Shown one piece after another: positions 10,355-19,330 of a DNA stretch of 64,000 nucleotides (within the stretch, counting starts at the first letter, position 1; each line of letters starts with the position of its first letter). The stretch is from assembly GCF_026151205.1 (NCBI RefSeq), contig NC_087083.1:12956944-13020943 (forward strand). Direction: 5' to 3'. Under the pieces are notes generated by a model. The model did no database searches and was not told the origin of the DNA. It worked only from the letters and a program-made list of their open reading frames with translations. This stretch comes from Bolinopsis microptera (taxonomy: Eukaryota; Ctenophora; Tentaculata; Lobata; Bolinopsidae). A program made the translations under genes and the position numbers.

Positions 10355-10357
10355 TCA
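10351..10357 (-). promoter_or_regulatory. UGA-CUAG stop-codon readthrough context
   Basis: The fusion glycoprotein ends UUA UGA CUA GAC. UGA followed by CUA is a well-established efficient readthrough context in alphaviruses and several animal genes. The same frame is open for a further 129 codons into an F-box. The motif and the shared frame are seen directly; readthrough itself is inferred. Confidence 0.55.
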
Positions 10358-12460
10358 TAAGACTCTGTTTTTCACATCGTCCACTGAATACACCTTAGTT
10401 GTACTAGGCGCTCTTTGTCGCAGTCCTTCGCTATATTCACCACTGAAATTAGTTTCATCTACTCCAGATTCTTCATCTTTTCCGCTTTCTAAAAGTTCGT
10501 CTTTATTTTGTTCTTCTAATTCTATGTCCTTTTCTACTTTCCTTGTCCTGAACCGTTTTTTCCAATAGCTGTATAGAAGGAAGATTCCCACTATAATGCT
10601 AATCATTACTGTTAAAATTCCTATAAAATTCACAAGAGTTAGATCCTTCGTCAGATTTAGTCCGATTCTTTCAGATTTGATATGTTTAACAATTTCTTTT
10701 TGTTGAACTACATGAGCACTGAGCTGACTTAGATTCGTTCTTTTCAGCAATTCATTTTCAGATATCAAATATTCGTCCCATTTTTCGGGGTTCGTCAACT
10801 CTAGTTCTTTCGTAAACATTGGCTCTTTAATTGATCTAATGATGTAGTTGTCGGCAACTATTTGATAATATTTATCGTAGTTGAGAAATTTCACCGTACT
10901 TCCATTTGAAATATCCACGTATTCAGTAGGACTTTCTTGCGTCGATGCTTTCAAATGATGTATTGCTCTGACCATGACACCAGAACTAGTCTGAATATTG
11001 CGCATTTGACATTTTTCCAAATTCGTTTTACATATTCTTGGGTCGGCGTTTAAACACCTTGCTTTCTTTGCAGATTCTTCGTTTTCTTTATTCCCCAGAC
11101 ATAATTTTATCCCACTTCGGACCTCGCAATTATTTTCGTTTTCCAATTCGTAGAATTCGCCATCTTTTTGATACACGTGATTCGGTATATCCAGACGCAT
11201 GCACTGAGTACCATTGACCAAACCTACTTGGTTCACTTGATATAGGATGTACATTTCATCACTTTTTATTTGAGGTATCGATATAATCACATGAAGATTG
11301 AAAAATTTTCCATCTTTCTTTACATCAGCTAGCCACATTCTGCCTAGACGATAGAATAAAGGGACGTTGTCAACATAAATTGCGTCCTCCATTCTTTTAT
11401 GTTTCAACAAATCCAGTATATTCGTTTCATTAAATATTGTGGGACTCACGGGACCTTTTAATTGGCCGTCTATCAAATCTTTCGAGAGAGTGTATATATA
11501 CTCTTTCCAGTCTTGAAGCTGATTTCTTTTCAGGTTATACCGAATTATACTCATCATTTCACAGCTTAATTCTTCCAATGACTCCTGGGAATTTAATTCC
11601 AAAGTTTTGTACATTTTCAACATACCTTCATGAAATTCCGTTGCTGATTCAATATAGTCCGTCATTTCATTACGGAAATCCTGAAATTGGTCGTAGAACT
11701 CGTTAAGTTGAGTTGAAATTTTCGATTGTTCATAGAGACTGAACACTCCAGTAAGAATAGAACCGGCAAAAAATCCAAGGGCTGCTTGAACAAATCTTTT
11801 CTGTTTCCTGTTTTTCGTCAATTCAGTAAGTTTTTCTATTTTTGTCATTGTTTCATTGACAAAATTTTCATTTGATTTTTCAAACAGAATATTGATTCTG
11901 GACTGATATTGTCCACAGAATTTATTCTTATCTTCGACCATGCATCGCATGTCGAATTCGCTTGAACCTTTAGAATCCTGATGATACGTAGGGATGGTTT
12001 CTCTCAGAATGCAGATCACGACGTCAGATCTATATTCCACACCGAAAGCTTTACATTTCGGTATTTTGATACATTCTCTGAAACATCGTTCCGCCATTTG
12101 TCTAGAATCATTTTCGAGGTCTTTATCCACCGAATTCTCGATTTCCTTTATTACATTTTGGCGATCTCCGATTTTGTTGTGCACATGATTACATTTTACG
12201 TGGGTTAGCAGTCCCCAAATTACATTTTCGTCAATGTTGCATATGTTTTCGCATTCATTTACATTTTTCATTGGATTTCTTATCTTTATAAATGTTGATA
12301 TCAGCACAGGGGTAATCTCCGGTGCGACGATTCCGATTCCTTGTAAGATGAGACCAGTCTTTTCCTGGTGGTAATTGATTTCTTCAATCATTCCTTTTGA
12401 AAGTGCTATGCAGCAACTGATAAAGAAGATAACTTGTTGATAATATCCTTTCTTCCGCAT
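10355..12460 (-). CDS. Class I-like fusion envelope glycoprotein
   Basis: This 701-residue ORF starts with AUG. It has a signal peptide (about residues 8-22), a Cys-rich surface part, a furin-type site RKQKR (218-222) and, right after it, a Gly/Ala-rich hydrophobic stretch (FVQAALGFFAGSILTGVF) placed like a fusion peptide. A helical region with heptads follows (about 241-300), then a second Cys-containing region. A transmembrane helix lies at about 609-633 and a 68-residue charged tail follows. Residues 126-151 (C...C..IP.CKAF...., ending in ICIL) resemble the PAN/apple pattern. This layout is that of a proteolytically activated viral membrane-fusion protein. LTR elements are known to have captured such genes (the errantivirus env from a baculovirus F-like gene is one example). 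I do not recognise the donor family of this one. Its breaks and tail extension are described under the neighbouring entries. Confidence 0.8.
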   Translation of the reverse strand: MRKKGYYQQVIFFISCCIALSKGMIEEINYHQEKTGLILQGIGIVAPEITPVLISTFIKIRNPMKNVNECENICNIDENVIWGLLTHVKCNHVHNKIGDRQNVIKEIENSVDKDLENDSRQMAERCFRECIKIPKCKAFGVEYRSDVVICILRETIPTYHQDSKGSSEFDMRCMVEDKNKFCGQYQSRINILFEKSNENFVNETMTKIEKLTELTKNRKQKRFVQAALGFFAGSILTGVFSLYEQSKISTQLNEFYDQFQDFRNEMTDYIESATEFHEGMLKMYKTLELNSQESLEELSCEMMSIIRYNLKRNQLQDWKEYIYTLSKDLIDGQLKGPVSPTIFNETNILDLLKHKRMEDAIYVDNVPLFYRLGRMWLADVKKDGKFFNLHVIISIPQIKSDEMYILYQVNQVGLVNGTQCMRLDIPNHVYQKDGEFYELENENNCEVRSGIKLCLGNKENEESAKKARCLNADPRICKTNLEKCQMRNIQTSSGVMVRAIHHLKASTQESPTEYVDISNGSTVKFLNYDKYYQIVADNYIIRSIKEPMFTKELELTNPEKWDEYLISENELLKRTNLSQLSAHVVQQKEIVKHIKSERIGLNLTKDLTLVNFIGILTVMISIIVGIFLLYSYWKKRFRTRKVEKDIELEEQNKDELLESGKDEESGVDETNFSGEYSEGLRQRAPSTTKVYSVDDVKNRVL

Positions 12461-13410
12461 CCTTGCTATTTAAGTATTTAGATTAACCACCATTAACCGG
12501 TCATATTATAATATATTTTTATAACTGTAACTTTAGTTACAAAGATACAAGATTCTAAATTACTACGTGCCTAATTTGGTTTTTGTGTTTTATTAGAAAA
12601 GTATACAAAACAGGTCATGCTAAAGTAATTATTTTGGTTCCAGACAACAATCACGTTCAATTTGCCTTGGATCTAAAGAGTCTTTTGGCACATTTAAGCT
12701 CAGATTTGGCACAAATCGTGTACGCAAATAAATAAATAAATTAAGAACTAAATAAATAAATAAATAAATAAAATTTTCCGGGTGACGTCATTTAATCTAG
12801 TTCCCATTCCATTTGGCCGGCCTGCATTTAAAATATGGTTTGTTTCATGGCGTTTCATATCTCACATTATTTTAATCTTATATTTTCATAGCGCTTGCTT
12901 ATCACTTATTTAAATATCATGCCATATTGTGCATTACTTGTTACTCATCTTGATCATATCTTTGCGCATACACTTCATTCATAATCTAGCTATCTTGTGC
13001 ACTTTCATTTTATATGATTGCGCTTTATTATCTTTCATAACATAATCTTTGTCATACATAGTGCATTTACTTTAATATCATTGCATACAAATACTTTCAT
13101 ATTGCGCATATTTATTTCTTATTACATATCATATTGTGCACTTGTTATTCATTATCATTGTTTCATTGTCAATCATAATATAGTTATACTGTCCTAGTAC
13201 TCATACTTCATATATATATATACTTTATTTATAGTAGTTCCTTCAAATAATGTTCATCATACATAGTAGCCTTGTTACTACTTATCCTTATTTACTAACA
13301 TAATTAAAATTCCAGCTAATTAATTCTTTATGTTGATGGAATATCTAAGGAGAATATCTAAATATACACATTTACTACAGTACATATAAAGGACAGTGTC
13401 AATCTAGGAA
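12461..13410 (-). other. Long non-coding gap between glycoprotein genes
   Basis: This 950-bp AT-rich stretch has no ORF. It contains a short (AAAT)n run at 12730-12772. A loose series of motifs follows, ATATTGTGCA, TTTGCGCATA, TTGTGCACTT, GTGCATT, ATTGCGCATA, recurring every few tens of bases between 12930 and 13145. It may hold the splice signals or promoter for glycoprotein B, but I cannot identify a particular site. No relic of pol is visible in any frame. Confidence 0.45.
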
Positions 13411-15034
13411 TTAAACTTCCGTATCATCCTGACCATCCCGGTCAATTGGGCCCTCATTAACTGGGATCCGTCCTCTGGTGCGATCGACGCATTTACTTAT
13501 AATTAATTCTACTATAATGTACCTCCAGATTAGATACCATACGGCGATGCTTTGTACGTTGCTAATAATAGCAAATATAATCGTAAACTTACTTTGTCCG
13601 AATATTCCAAATAATTCCCGCCAATTGGATTTTACATTTCGTTTTTTCCGTTTTATCAATCGTCAAATGGTTAATTTCATTTTCCATTTCCTTCAGGATT
13701 AAATCGCTAATATCATGGTGCTTCAATTCAGACGTATTATATATCCAATTTTGAAAATCTTGAGACATGGGTATTCCAGTAAGTTTCACTCTGTCTATAC
13801 TTTCTACCTTTGAAAGGTTTACCCTCATTTCGTGTAACCCATGAGCACTTTGAGCGAGAATCGTATTATTCACCATCATATATTGGGTCGTAGAGTTGTG
13901 GCAATCTATCTCTATTGCGGTAGGCATTATCATGTTATACTTAGGATCTACATAGCCCTCAATATATTCATCATTTTCCGGCAGATTATATTCTATTTTA
14001 AACCCGTTATAACACCTGTTGGTGTCGTTTATGAATCGATAATGTTGAATTTGCAGACAAGGATAAATCATTAACAATTTTCCGACCAATTTAGCCTTTA
14101 CATCCGTCCTATTTAACTTCCATTGTACGTAATCAGTTGGATCGATTTTCGCTAGGATTCTCTCAGTCCCATATATGTCGTTGTACACGTTACACAAATA
14201 CTCCGTTTGCGCCAACGGACTTTTAATTAATTCCAAAAGATAATTAAATTTATTGACGAATTCCTCTCTTATTGCTTCGATCGCATTTTCATTATTCGAA
14301 TTTACATTTTCAAGATTAAATTGATACGGGGCTGGGCTTCCCTTTATTTGGAAATCCCTATCGATCCAAGTGTTACCCGGATTTTTCTCCGGCAGATTAA
14401 ATGACATGCTCAACTCGGGTACGAGTAGCTTATTTTCGATTTGTGTTGCATTGAACTGCCCCACAGGCAAATAAGCCCTTTTTACATTTTCAATCACGTT
14501 CCAAGTGACGTGTTTTCCGTTATGCGTTAGACAGTACCCTGAACTATAGTCGCAACCCTCCATATTTGACAAAGAGGACGTAAATGTATCCTCATGATTC
14601 GCTATTACTACTCCATCCGAGAAATAACAAGATGTCGTAGTCTTAGATCTGTGTTCCAGCCACTTGAAGTCACATTTAAAATTATTAACCAATTTCGTCT
14701 GATACTCGCCTTTTTCGTTAATACATTTTCGATTTTCAATCAAATATTTAGCCCTTTCTGGGTTTACGGTGATTACTCTTTTACTTTGACCCGTGATTGT
14801 TTCTTCTCCCACAAAATTCATATATGATTCACAGGTTCGAGACATTATTACCAGAGCATTGGCTGATGATTCGTATTCCGCGATGTTACGTTTCGAGATG
14901 GAAATATTCCATTTGACGTAATTTTTATTTTTACATTTTAAATTTTCTGATAGCTTGTATAGCTTTCCCCAATATTCTTCAGAGCAGAGTAGTAATGTGG
15001 TTTGTGCTATCGATATGGAGACCAGTATTATCAC
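13411..15034 (-). CDS. Second envelope-type glycoprotein (frameshifted near C terminus)
   Basis: A 481-residue frame (15034-13589) overlaps an 82-residue frame (13659-13411) that supplies a long hydrophobic membrane segment (FTIIFAIISNVQSIAVWYLI) and a short acidic tail. The larger frame opens with a hydrophobic signal-like segment and has at least seven N-glycosylation sequons (NIS, NAT, NRT, NDT, NST, NNT, NLS, NTS) and several cysteines, so it is a secreted or surface ectodomain. It has no furin site or fusion peptide. The two frames differ by one base in an A6 run (13642-13647), which may be a homopolymer error or a real break. No in-frame AUG precedes the hydrophobic start; the frame is open back to a stop near 15110, so translation probably depends on splicing to an upstream AUG, as for gypsy env. 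Possibly an attachment protein partnering glycoprotein B. Confidence 0.6.
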
Positions 15035-15147
15035 TGTCCTTGCAAACGACTTATACCTATAGGTATATTTATTTATAACCCCGTTAATTTGGTGCTGTCC
15101 GGTAACACGTTAAATACATGATTTTTTGGATTTTGAGTATTAATAAA

Positions 15148-16023
15148 TTAATTACTAAGTATATCACATTCAAGAAATTCGTCCTCGCTGGACAGATAAG
15201 TCCGGTTGCTAGAGGGGTTTCCCTCTGAAGAGTCTTTCTTTTTCTTCTTTTTGGGCTCTTTCCTTTTTTCATTTTTCCTTCTATGAGCCGTGGTACGTAC
15301 CGGGTCCTCTGACCAGACTTCTGGTTCTGCTTCATTGTCCTCTTCTCTCGATTCTGGCAACTGTGTTTCTTCCATTTCTATGTCGAGATTTTCAGGGGGC
15401 GGGGGAGGAGGTGGTGAACTTGAAGGAGTGCTGACCCGGCTCCAGTCCACATCGCTACCTGTGGGTGTGATGTTTTCATATTCAGGTTCCAGATTGGTCC
15501 TTTCCTCTTGCCTCTCTGATTTTTTACAAGTTTCTTCCGTAGTTCTGAACATTGGTGTCACAAAGTCATCACCCTTCAATAACAGCGATTTATAATTGAT
15601 GACCACTCTTTTGTCCTCTAAAAACTGGTTTCCGAGGATCAATGATTCGTTGATATCACATACTGTGACATTTACGTCACATATTTTGGTCTCGATCTTC
15701 ATTTGTAGAGTTATGCAACCATAAACTTTTATGGGCGACCCAGTTGCTGTTTTGAACTTTTGATCAGTACATTCTAGGTGCACGTCTTTGAATATTGACT
15801 GAAACATGTCATGTGACATGCAGTTCTTTATCGCCCCGGTATCAATCATTGCTAATATCAGTTTATCCCCGAGTTTAACTTTAATGTATATATTCGAACT
15901 GCCATCGTTGATTTTATTTACATTTTCGCCACTTTCGCCAATCTCTTTATTGCTATTTTCTTGGATTTCACAATTTTCTTGATTTTCGTAATTTTCTTGA
16001 TTTTCATATTGTGCTTCCAACAT
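15148..16023 (-). CDS. Retropepsin-like aspartic protease with basic tail
   Basis: The enzyme cleaves the Gag polyprotein during particle maturation. The catalytic motif is AMIDTGAIKN (DTG at residues 61-63 from the first AUG) and the second hallmark is LILGNQFL at about 128-135, the Ty3/retrovirus-type I-L-G block. The total length of 291 codons exceeds a bare protease because a Pro-run, acidic patch and Lys-rich tail follow. The frame is -1 to gag and is open upstream across the gag stop, so the main product is probably Gag-Pro made by ribosomal frameshifting at 16080-16086 rather than by initiation at the internal AUG. In autonomous relatives reverse transcriptase would follow here; instead the frame stops and the glycoprotein region begins within about 110 bp. 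Confidence 0.85.
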   Translation of the reverse strand: MLEAQYENQENYENQENCEIQENSNKEIGESGENVNKINDGSSNIYIKVKLGDKLILAMIDTGAIKNCMSHDMFQSIFKDVHLECTDQKFKTATGSPIKVYGCITLQMKIETKICDVNVTVCDINESLILGNQFLEDKRVVINYKSLLLKGDDFVTPMFRTTEETCKKSERQEERTNLEPEYENITPTGSDVDWSRVSTPSSSPPPPPPPENLDIEMEETQLPESREEDNEAEPEVWSEDPVRTTAHRRKNEKRKEPKKKKKKDSSEGNPSSNRTYLSSEDEFLECDILSN

Positions 16024-16076
16024 CGGGTCTTCTTCCTCAGTACCCTCATTTATTGTATCGACGTTGAAAGCGCAAA

Positions 16077-17585
16077 TTAGTTTAAATTCGATCGCTTTTT
16101 CATGAATTCTTCTCTTTCCTGTTTATCAAGTTCTTGATTATTTAGTTCCATAAATCTTCTCCATCGATCCTTTCCATCGATATGTTGTTGCTGATATTCC
16201 TGCTCTACTGCTCGCGGTCTATATTCCTGAGATTGATTCCCATTGTAATTATTTTCGAATTTCTTTTGTATTTCTCGATAATTGCCTCTGCTTTGCGATG
16301 GTTTAGCACTATTCCTTGCCATTTGATTCAGTCTAGTGTAACAGTCTTCTATTTTATGACCTTTTCTTCCACAAAATATACAAATCGGTGTTTGTCTGAA
16401 AAAGCACTCCTCCGTATTGTGATTATTATATTGACAAATATTACAGAATTTGTTTCTTCGATTCGAGTTTCGCATTTGATTATTTCTTTGAAAATCGTTT
16501 CGTCGATCATAGTTTGGTGCTTGGTCGTTCCACTGATTATTGAAATTCTGTCTCTGATTTTGTTGGCGATTGAAGCTTGATCTCTGATTGTACTGACGAT
16601 CGAAATTTGGTCTTTGATAGTTTTGTCTATTAAAATTCGGCATCTGTCCATTCTGAATGGCGAACAGTTCTGTTTCTTCATCTTCGAATTTCACTTCTTT
16701 CTTTTCTACTTTAGGTTTGACACTTCGAAGTGCGTGTATAGCTTCTAAATCTAGCGCTTGACCATATGCTGTCGCGTAGTCGTTGGTCCCGTTTTTTATA
16801 ATTTCAAAACAGATTTGTTCAGACGCTAATCCGTTGATGAAACAGTCGTATAAAATCTGCGATTTAATTGTTGATTTTTCTGTGCCGTAACAACGCTCCG
16901 CCATGTCGTTAAGACGAGTTACAAAATCCGTGATTGATTCAGTCGGTTCTTGCTTTGCTGAGAATAATTTTGTTCTCCATTCTGCTTTCGAATTTGATCC
17001 CTCTATTGTTCGTACCAATTTTTCACAACAACTTTCAAAATCCAGCCTCTGCATTCTGTCGAAATTCAATGTGTCGACTTTTGATTGACATGTTTGATCC
17101 AAATAGGTAATTAATACATCCAATCTCTTGTTTTCTGGGATTTTCGATGCAGTCGCAAAATGTTGAAAATTCTTTAGCCATCGTTTAAAGTTTCCCCCGT
17201 GACGAAAGATGTCGGGTTTTCTTAGCGGTATATCTGATTTTCTATTTCCGTCCCATTTCTCCAGAAGCTCCAATTTTCCAGTTTTCTGTCCGTCAAGATA
17301 GGCTTTATCCATTTCCTGTTCTTTAAGCTGAGTTCGTTTGTCCAATTCATGTTGCATTCTTCTATATTCATTATCTAGCTTCTGATTAGTCTCGAGCATA
17401 TTATTATTTCGGTCCGATAAATCGTCTGCATATTTCTTCAAATCTTCGTTCTTCTTTGCAGTGTCTTTGACTGTATTTTTAAGTTTGTCGGCATATGTCT
17501 TCAGATCCTCATTTTTATCATTTATTTCATGTAGCTGCTTCTTCAAATTGTCTATTTCCTTCTTTGCATTGTCCAGTTCAGCCAT
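16077..17585 (-). CDS. Gag polyprotein with two zinc knuckles
   Basis: This is the structural protein that builds the particle and packages element RNA. The 502 residues begin with a coiled coil of about 100 residues (repeated NEDLK.YAD heptads), followed by a capsid-like helical domain of the Ty3/gypsy type (about 120-290, with FKRWLKNFQHF and SITDFVTRLNDMAERC). After this comes an N/Q/R-rich segment with repeated NFNRQ/NFDRQ units. Two CCHC knuckles lie at about 380-415: CNICQYNNHNTEEC and CIFCGRKGHKIEDC. The start is the first AUG, about 95 nt downstream of the primer-binding site. The ORF is uninterrupted. The stop directly follows a U UUA AAC heptamer. Confidence 0.92.
   Translation of the reverse strand: MAELDNAKKEIDNLKKQLHEINDKNEDLKTYADKLKNTVKDTAKKNEDLKKYADDLSDRNNNMLETNQKLDNEYRRMQHELDKRTQLKEQEMDKAYLDGQKTGKLELLEKWDGNRKSDIPLRKPDIFRHGGNFKRWLKNFQHFATASKIPENKRLDVLITYLDQTCQSKVDTLNFDRMQRLDFESCCEKLVRTIEGSNSKAEWRTKLFSAKQEPTESITDFVTRLNDMAERCYGTEKSTIKSQILYDCFINGLASEQICFEIIKNGTNDYATAYGQALDLEAIHALRSVKPKVEKKEVKFEDEETELFAIQNGQMPNFNRQNYQRPNFDRQYNQRSSFNRQQNQRQNFNNQWNDQAPNYDRRNDFQRNNQMRNSNRRNKFCNICQYNNHNTEECFFRQTPICIFCGRKGHKIEDCYTRLNQMARNSAKPSQSRGNYREIQKKFENNYNGNQSQEYRPRAVEQEYQQQHIDGKDRWRRFMELNNQELDKQEREEFMKKRSNLN
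16080..16086 (-). promoter_or_regulatory. -1 ribosomal frameshift site U UUA AAC (gag-pro)
   Basis: The last gag codons are AAU UUA AAC UAA, so the heptamer U UUA AAC sits in the zero frame just before the stop. A -1 slip at this well-known retroviral and coronaviral slippery sequence continues as CUA AUU UGC in the frame that encodes the DTG protease. A downstream pseudoknot was not identified. Confidence 0.8.
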
Positions 17586-17660
17586 TTTATTGAACTTGAT
17601 GTTTCAATGATTGAAGTTTGATGTTTCAGTAATTGAAGCTTGATATGAAGAGATCGTCAA

Positions 17661-17680
17661 TTCGAACCAGGAGGGCACCA
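17661..17680 (-). promoter_or_regulatory. tRNA primer-binding site
   Basis: On the minus strand TGGTGCCCTCCTGGTTCGAA begins at the base adjacent to the 5' LTR end. Its complement ends ...CACCA and carries a T-loop-like TTCGAA, as expected of a tRNA 3' end. The spacing does not fit a perfect 20-nt pairing, so the primer tRNA is not named. Confidence 0.75.
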
Positions 17681-18395
17681 GTTTTGGCTACTGCCGTTGT
17701 GGTTTATTTATATTTTATATTTTAGATTTTAGAGCTTTTAATCAGTCTCAATTTATGGTTACTTGAACACAATTGATAGAGTCGTATAATAAGCCTTCAA
17801 ATATAATAATACTTCCATTAATTCATTAAATAGATACCTTCGGAGATAAGGTTCATATATTGAGAGTCTTTTTATATTTCCGATTTGAATTGAACTTGTA
17901 GCTTATTTGAGAGCTACGTCGAATTGTAACTTGTTGCTATCGCAACTAAAATTCAGATATAGTCGGGCAGTGTTGTTGCCGTTAGGACGCATCGAAACAC
18001 GGCTTCTAGATCGCCGATGCGTGGCCTCGTTAATGCTCAATTGAAACTAATCAACACGGAACTATGTACCCTAGATCATTTGAAGGTCCGTATATTTTGA
18101 AAGTTTTTCCGGACTAATGACCAACACCCTGGATCATTTGAGTAGACCCGTTATCGGTGTTTTATATTTTGAAAGTTTCACTGGACTAATGACCAAAGTC
18201 ACTGTAGCTGTGCCTCTAAGAGTTTTACGGGTTAATTCAATTAACTGTTTCAATCCGTAAAATAAATTTGACTTGGAGGTATACTAAAACTTTGAGTTCT
18301 CAAGAGAAATGGATTCGACAAATTCAGCCAAATGAACGGAACTTTAGCAAAGAACCACCTATAATTAAAGAGTCTTGTTGGTCCGAGAGGCCAAC
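17681..18395 (-). repeat. 5' LTR of the retroelement (promoter)
   Basis: This is the second copy of the LTR, identical to the 3' copy by eye. On the coding strand a TATAAA-containing stretch (CAAAATATAAAACACC, about 18160-18175) is a reasonable TATA box. The LTR should drive the full-length RNA encoding Gag and Gag-Pro. Confidence 0.92.
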
Positions 18396-18399
18396 ATTA

Positions 18400-19330
18400 G
18401 GACTCTATAAAATAGGCTGACATTATAGTAACATAATATTAACGTAACAGTCTTTCTTCTATGTTTGAACGCCTTTAGTTTTCTGTTGAACTCTCGACAT
18501 CAACATTGCATAGTCGTGTCATCAAACCTTCTTTATATTTATGATAATTATGAATGAAATATATTAATTAATGATCTGGATATAACTTCTCATTTAGTTT
18601 TTCGGGTTGCACTAAACATTTCTGTGTGTTATAAACCTCTGGGGTTACTGAAATTAAAAAATGCGCAGTGATCTTCCTTTGGACTTCTGCTCTTCGAGTA
18701 GCAGTTCCTGTTCTGTCTGCAGCGTTTTCCTCTGTGGGGTTTTCCTCCTCCCTAGTCCTTACCGGCACTATTAACCCCTCCTCATATAGATGCTCATTTA
18801 AATTGACCGAACTAGGAACCGACCGCATTGGGGTTTTGGCTGCCGGACCGGATCTTGCCGGATTTTGCCGGACCGGAACCGGTGGTTTCAGAGGGAAATA
18901 TAAGGCAGCCGGATCTTGCCGGATTTTGCCGGATCTTGCCGGAAAATTTAAATTTATATTCTTATTTTTATACTTTTGTCATTATCATGTGGAATTACAC
19001 AATAAAATAGTGTCTAACTAACAGTTTTCGTGCCCGCCCTATATTTTCGATTAATTTTTAGCTAAGTTCAATTTTCAACCAAATAAAAGTCATAATTATG
19101 ATAGGCATGCAGCAAGTTCATTAAAATTTCTTAATAGTATGATAATTTCACGATTGTAATAGTATTAGTATAGTAGAAATTTACATGGAAACAAATTAAA
19201 ATATTGCATGTCAGAAAATAAAGTATAATCTGAGAAATGAGAATGTACAGCATAATCATGATAGAAGTATACGGCAGTTTTTGATTACGATAGAACTCTT
19301 TAAGTAGTATAAATTATAGAAAAATATGAT
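18400..19330. other. hAT-like relic region with GCCGGATYTT repeats
   Basis: A cluster of GCCGGATCTT/GCCGGATTTT units (18850-18945) resembles the subterminal repeats often seen inside hAT ends. An 86-residue minus-strand ORF (18568-18828) with a Glu/Arg-rich middle is unrecognised. The rest is AT-rich. The link to the adjacent hAT fragment is inference. Confidence 0.35.

Larger units (their letters stand above)
6682..18395 (-). mobile_element. Complete pol-less LTR retroelement with env and F-box genes
   Basis: Two direct LTRs of about 715 bp (6682-7396 and 17681-18395) enclose an 11.7-kb element read on the minus strand. Flanks show ATTA on both sides (6678-6681 and 18396-18399), extendable to ATTAG if the LTR edge moves by one base. 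A primer-binding site begins at the base next to the 5' LTR and a purine tract borders the 3' LTR. Genes in transcription order are gag, protease, glycoprotein A, fusion-type glycoprotein B, F-box ORF 2 and F-box ORF 1. Reverse transcriptase, RNase H and integrase are missing: protease ends at 15148 and the next ORF starts by 15034. The LTRs match over their whole length as read by eye, which implies recent insertion, so the missing enzymes were presumably supplied by a relative. Confidence 0.93.

Noticed and set aside
10355-12460. Assigning the fusion glycoprotein to the baculovirus F/gypsy env family
   Set aside because: The furin-plus-fusion-peptide layout fits several viral families, and I see no family-specific motif to choose one.
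12461-15148. Possible hidden reverse transcriptase or integrase in the LTR element
   Set aside because: No YADD-type, RNase H or HHCC/DDE motif is visible in any frame, and the gene spacing leaves no room.
17661-17680. tRNA-like sequence ending in CACCA
   Set aside because: It abuts the 5' LTR and is the reverse complement of a primer-binding site. There is no surrounding cloverleaf.
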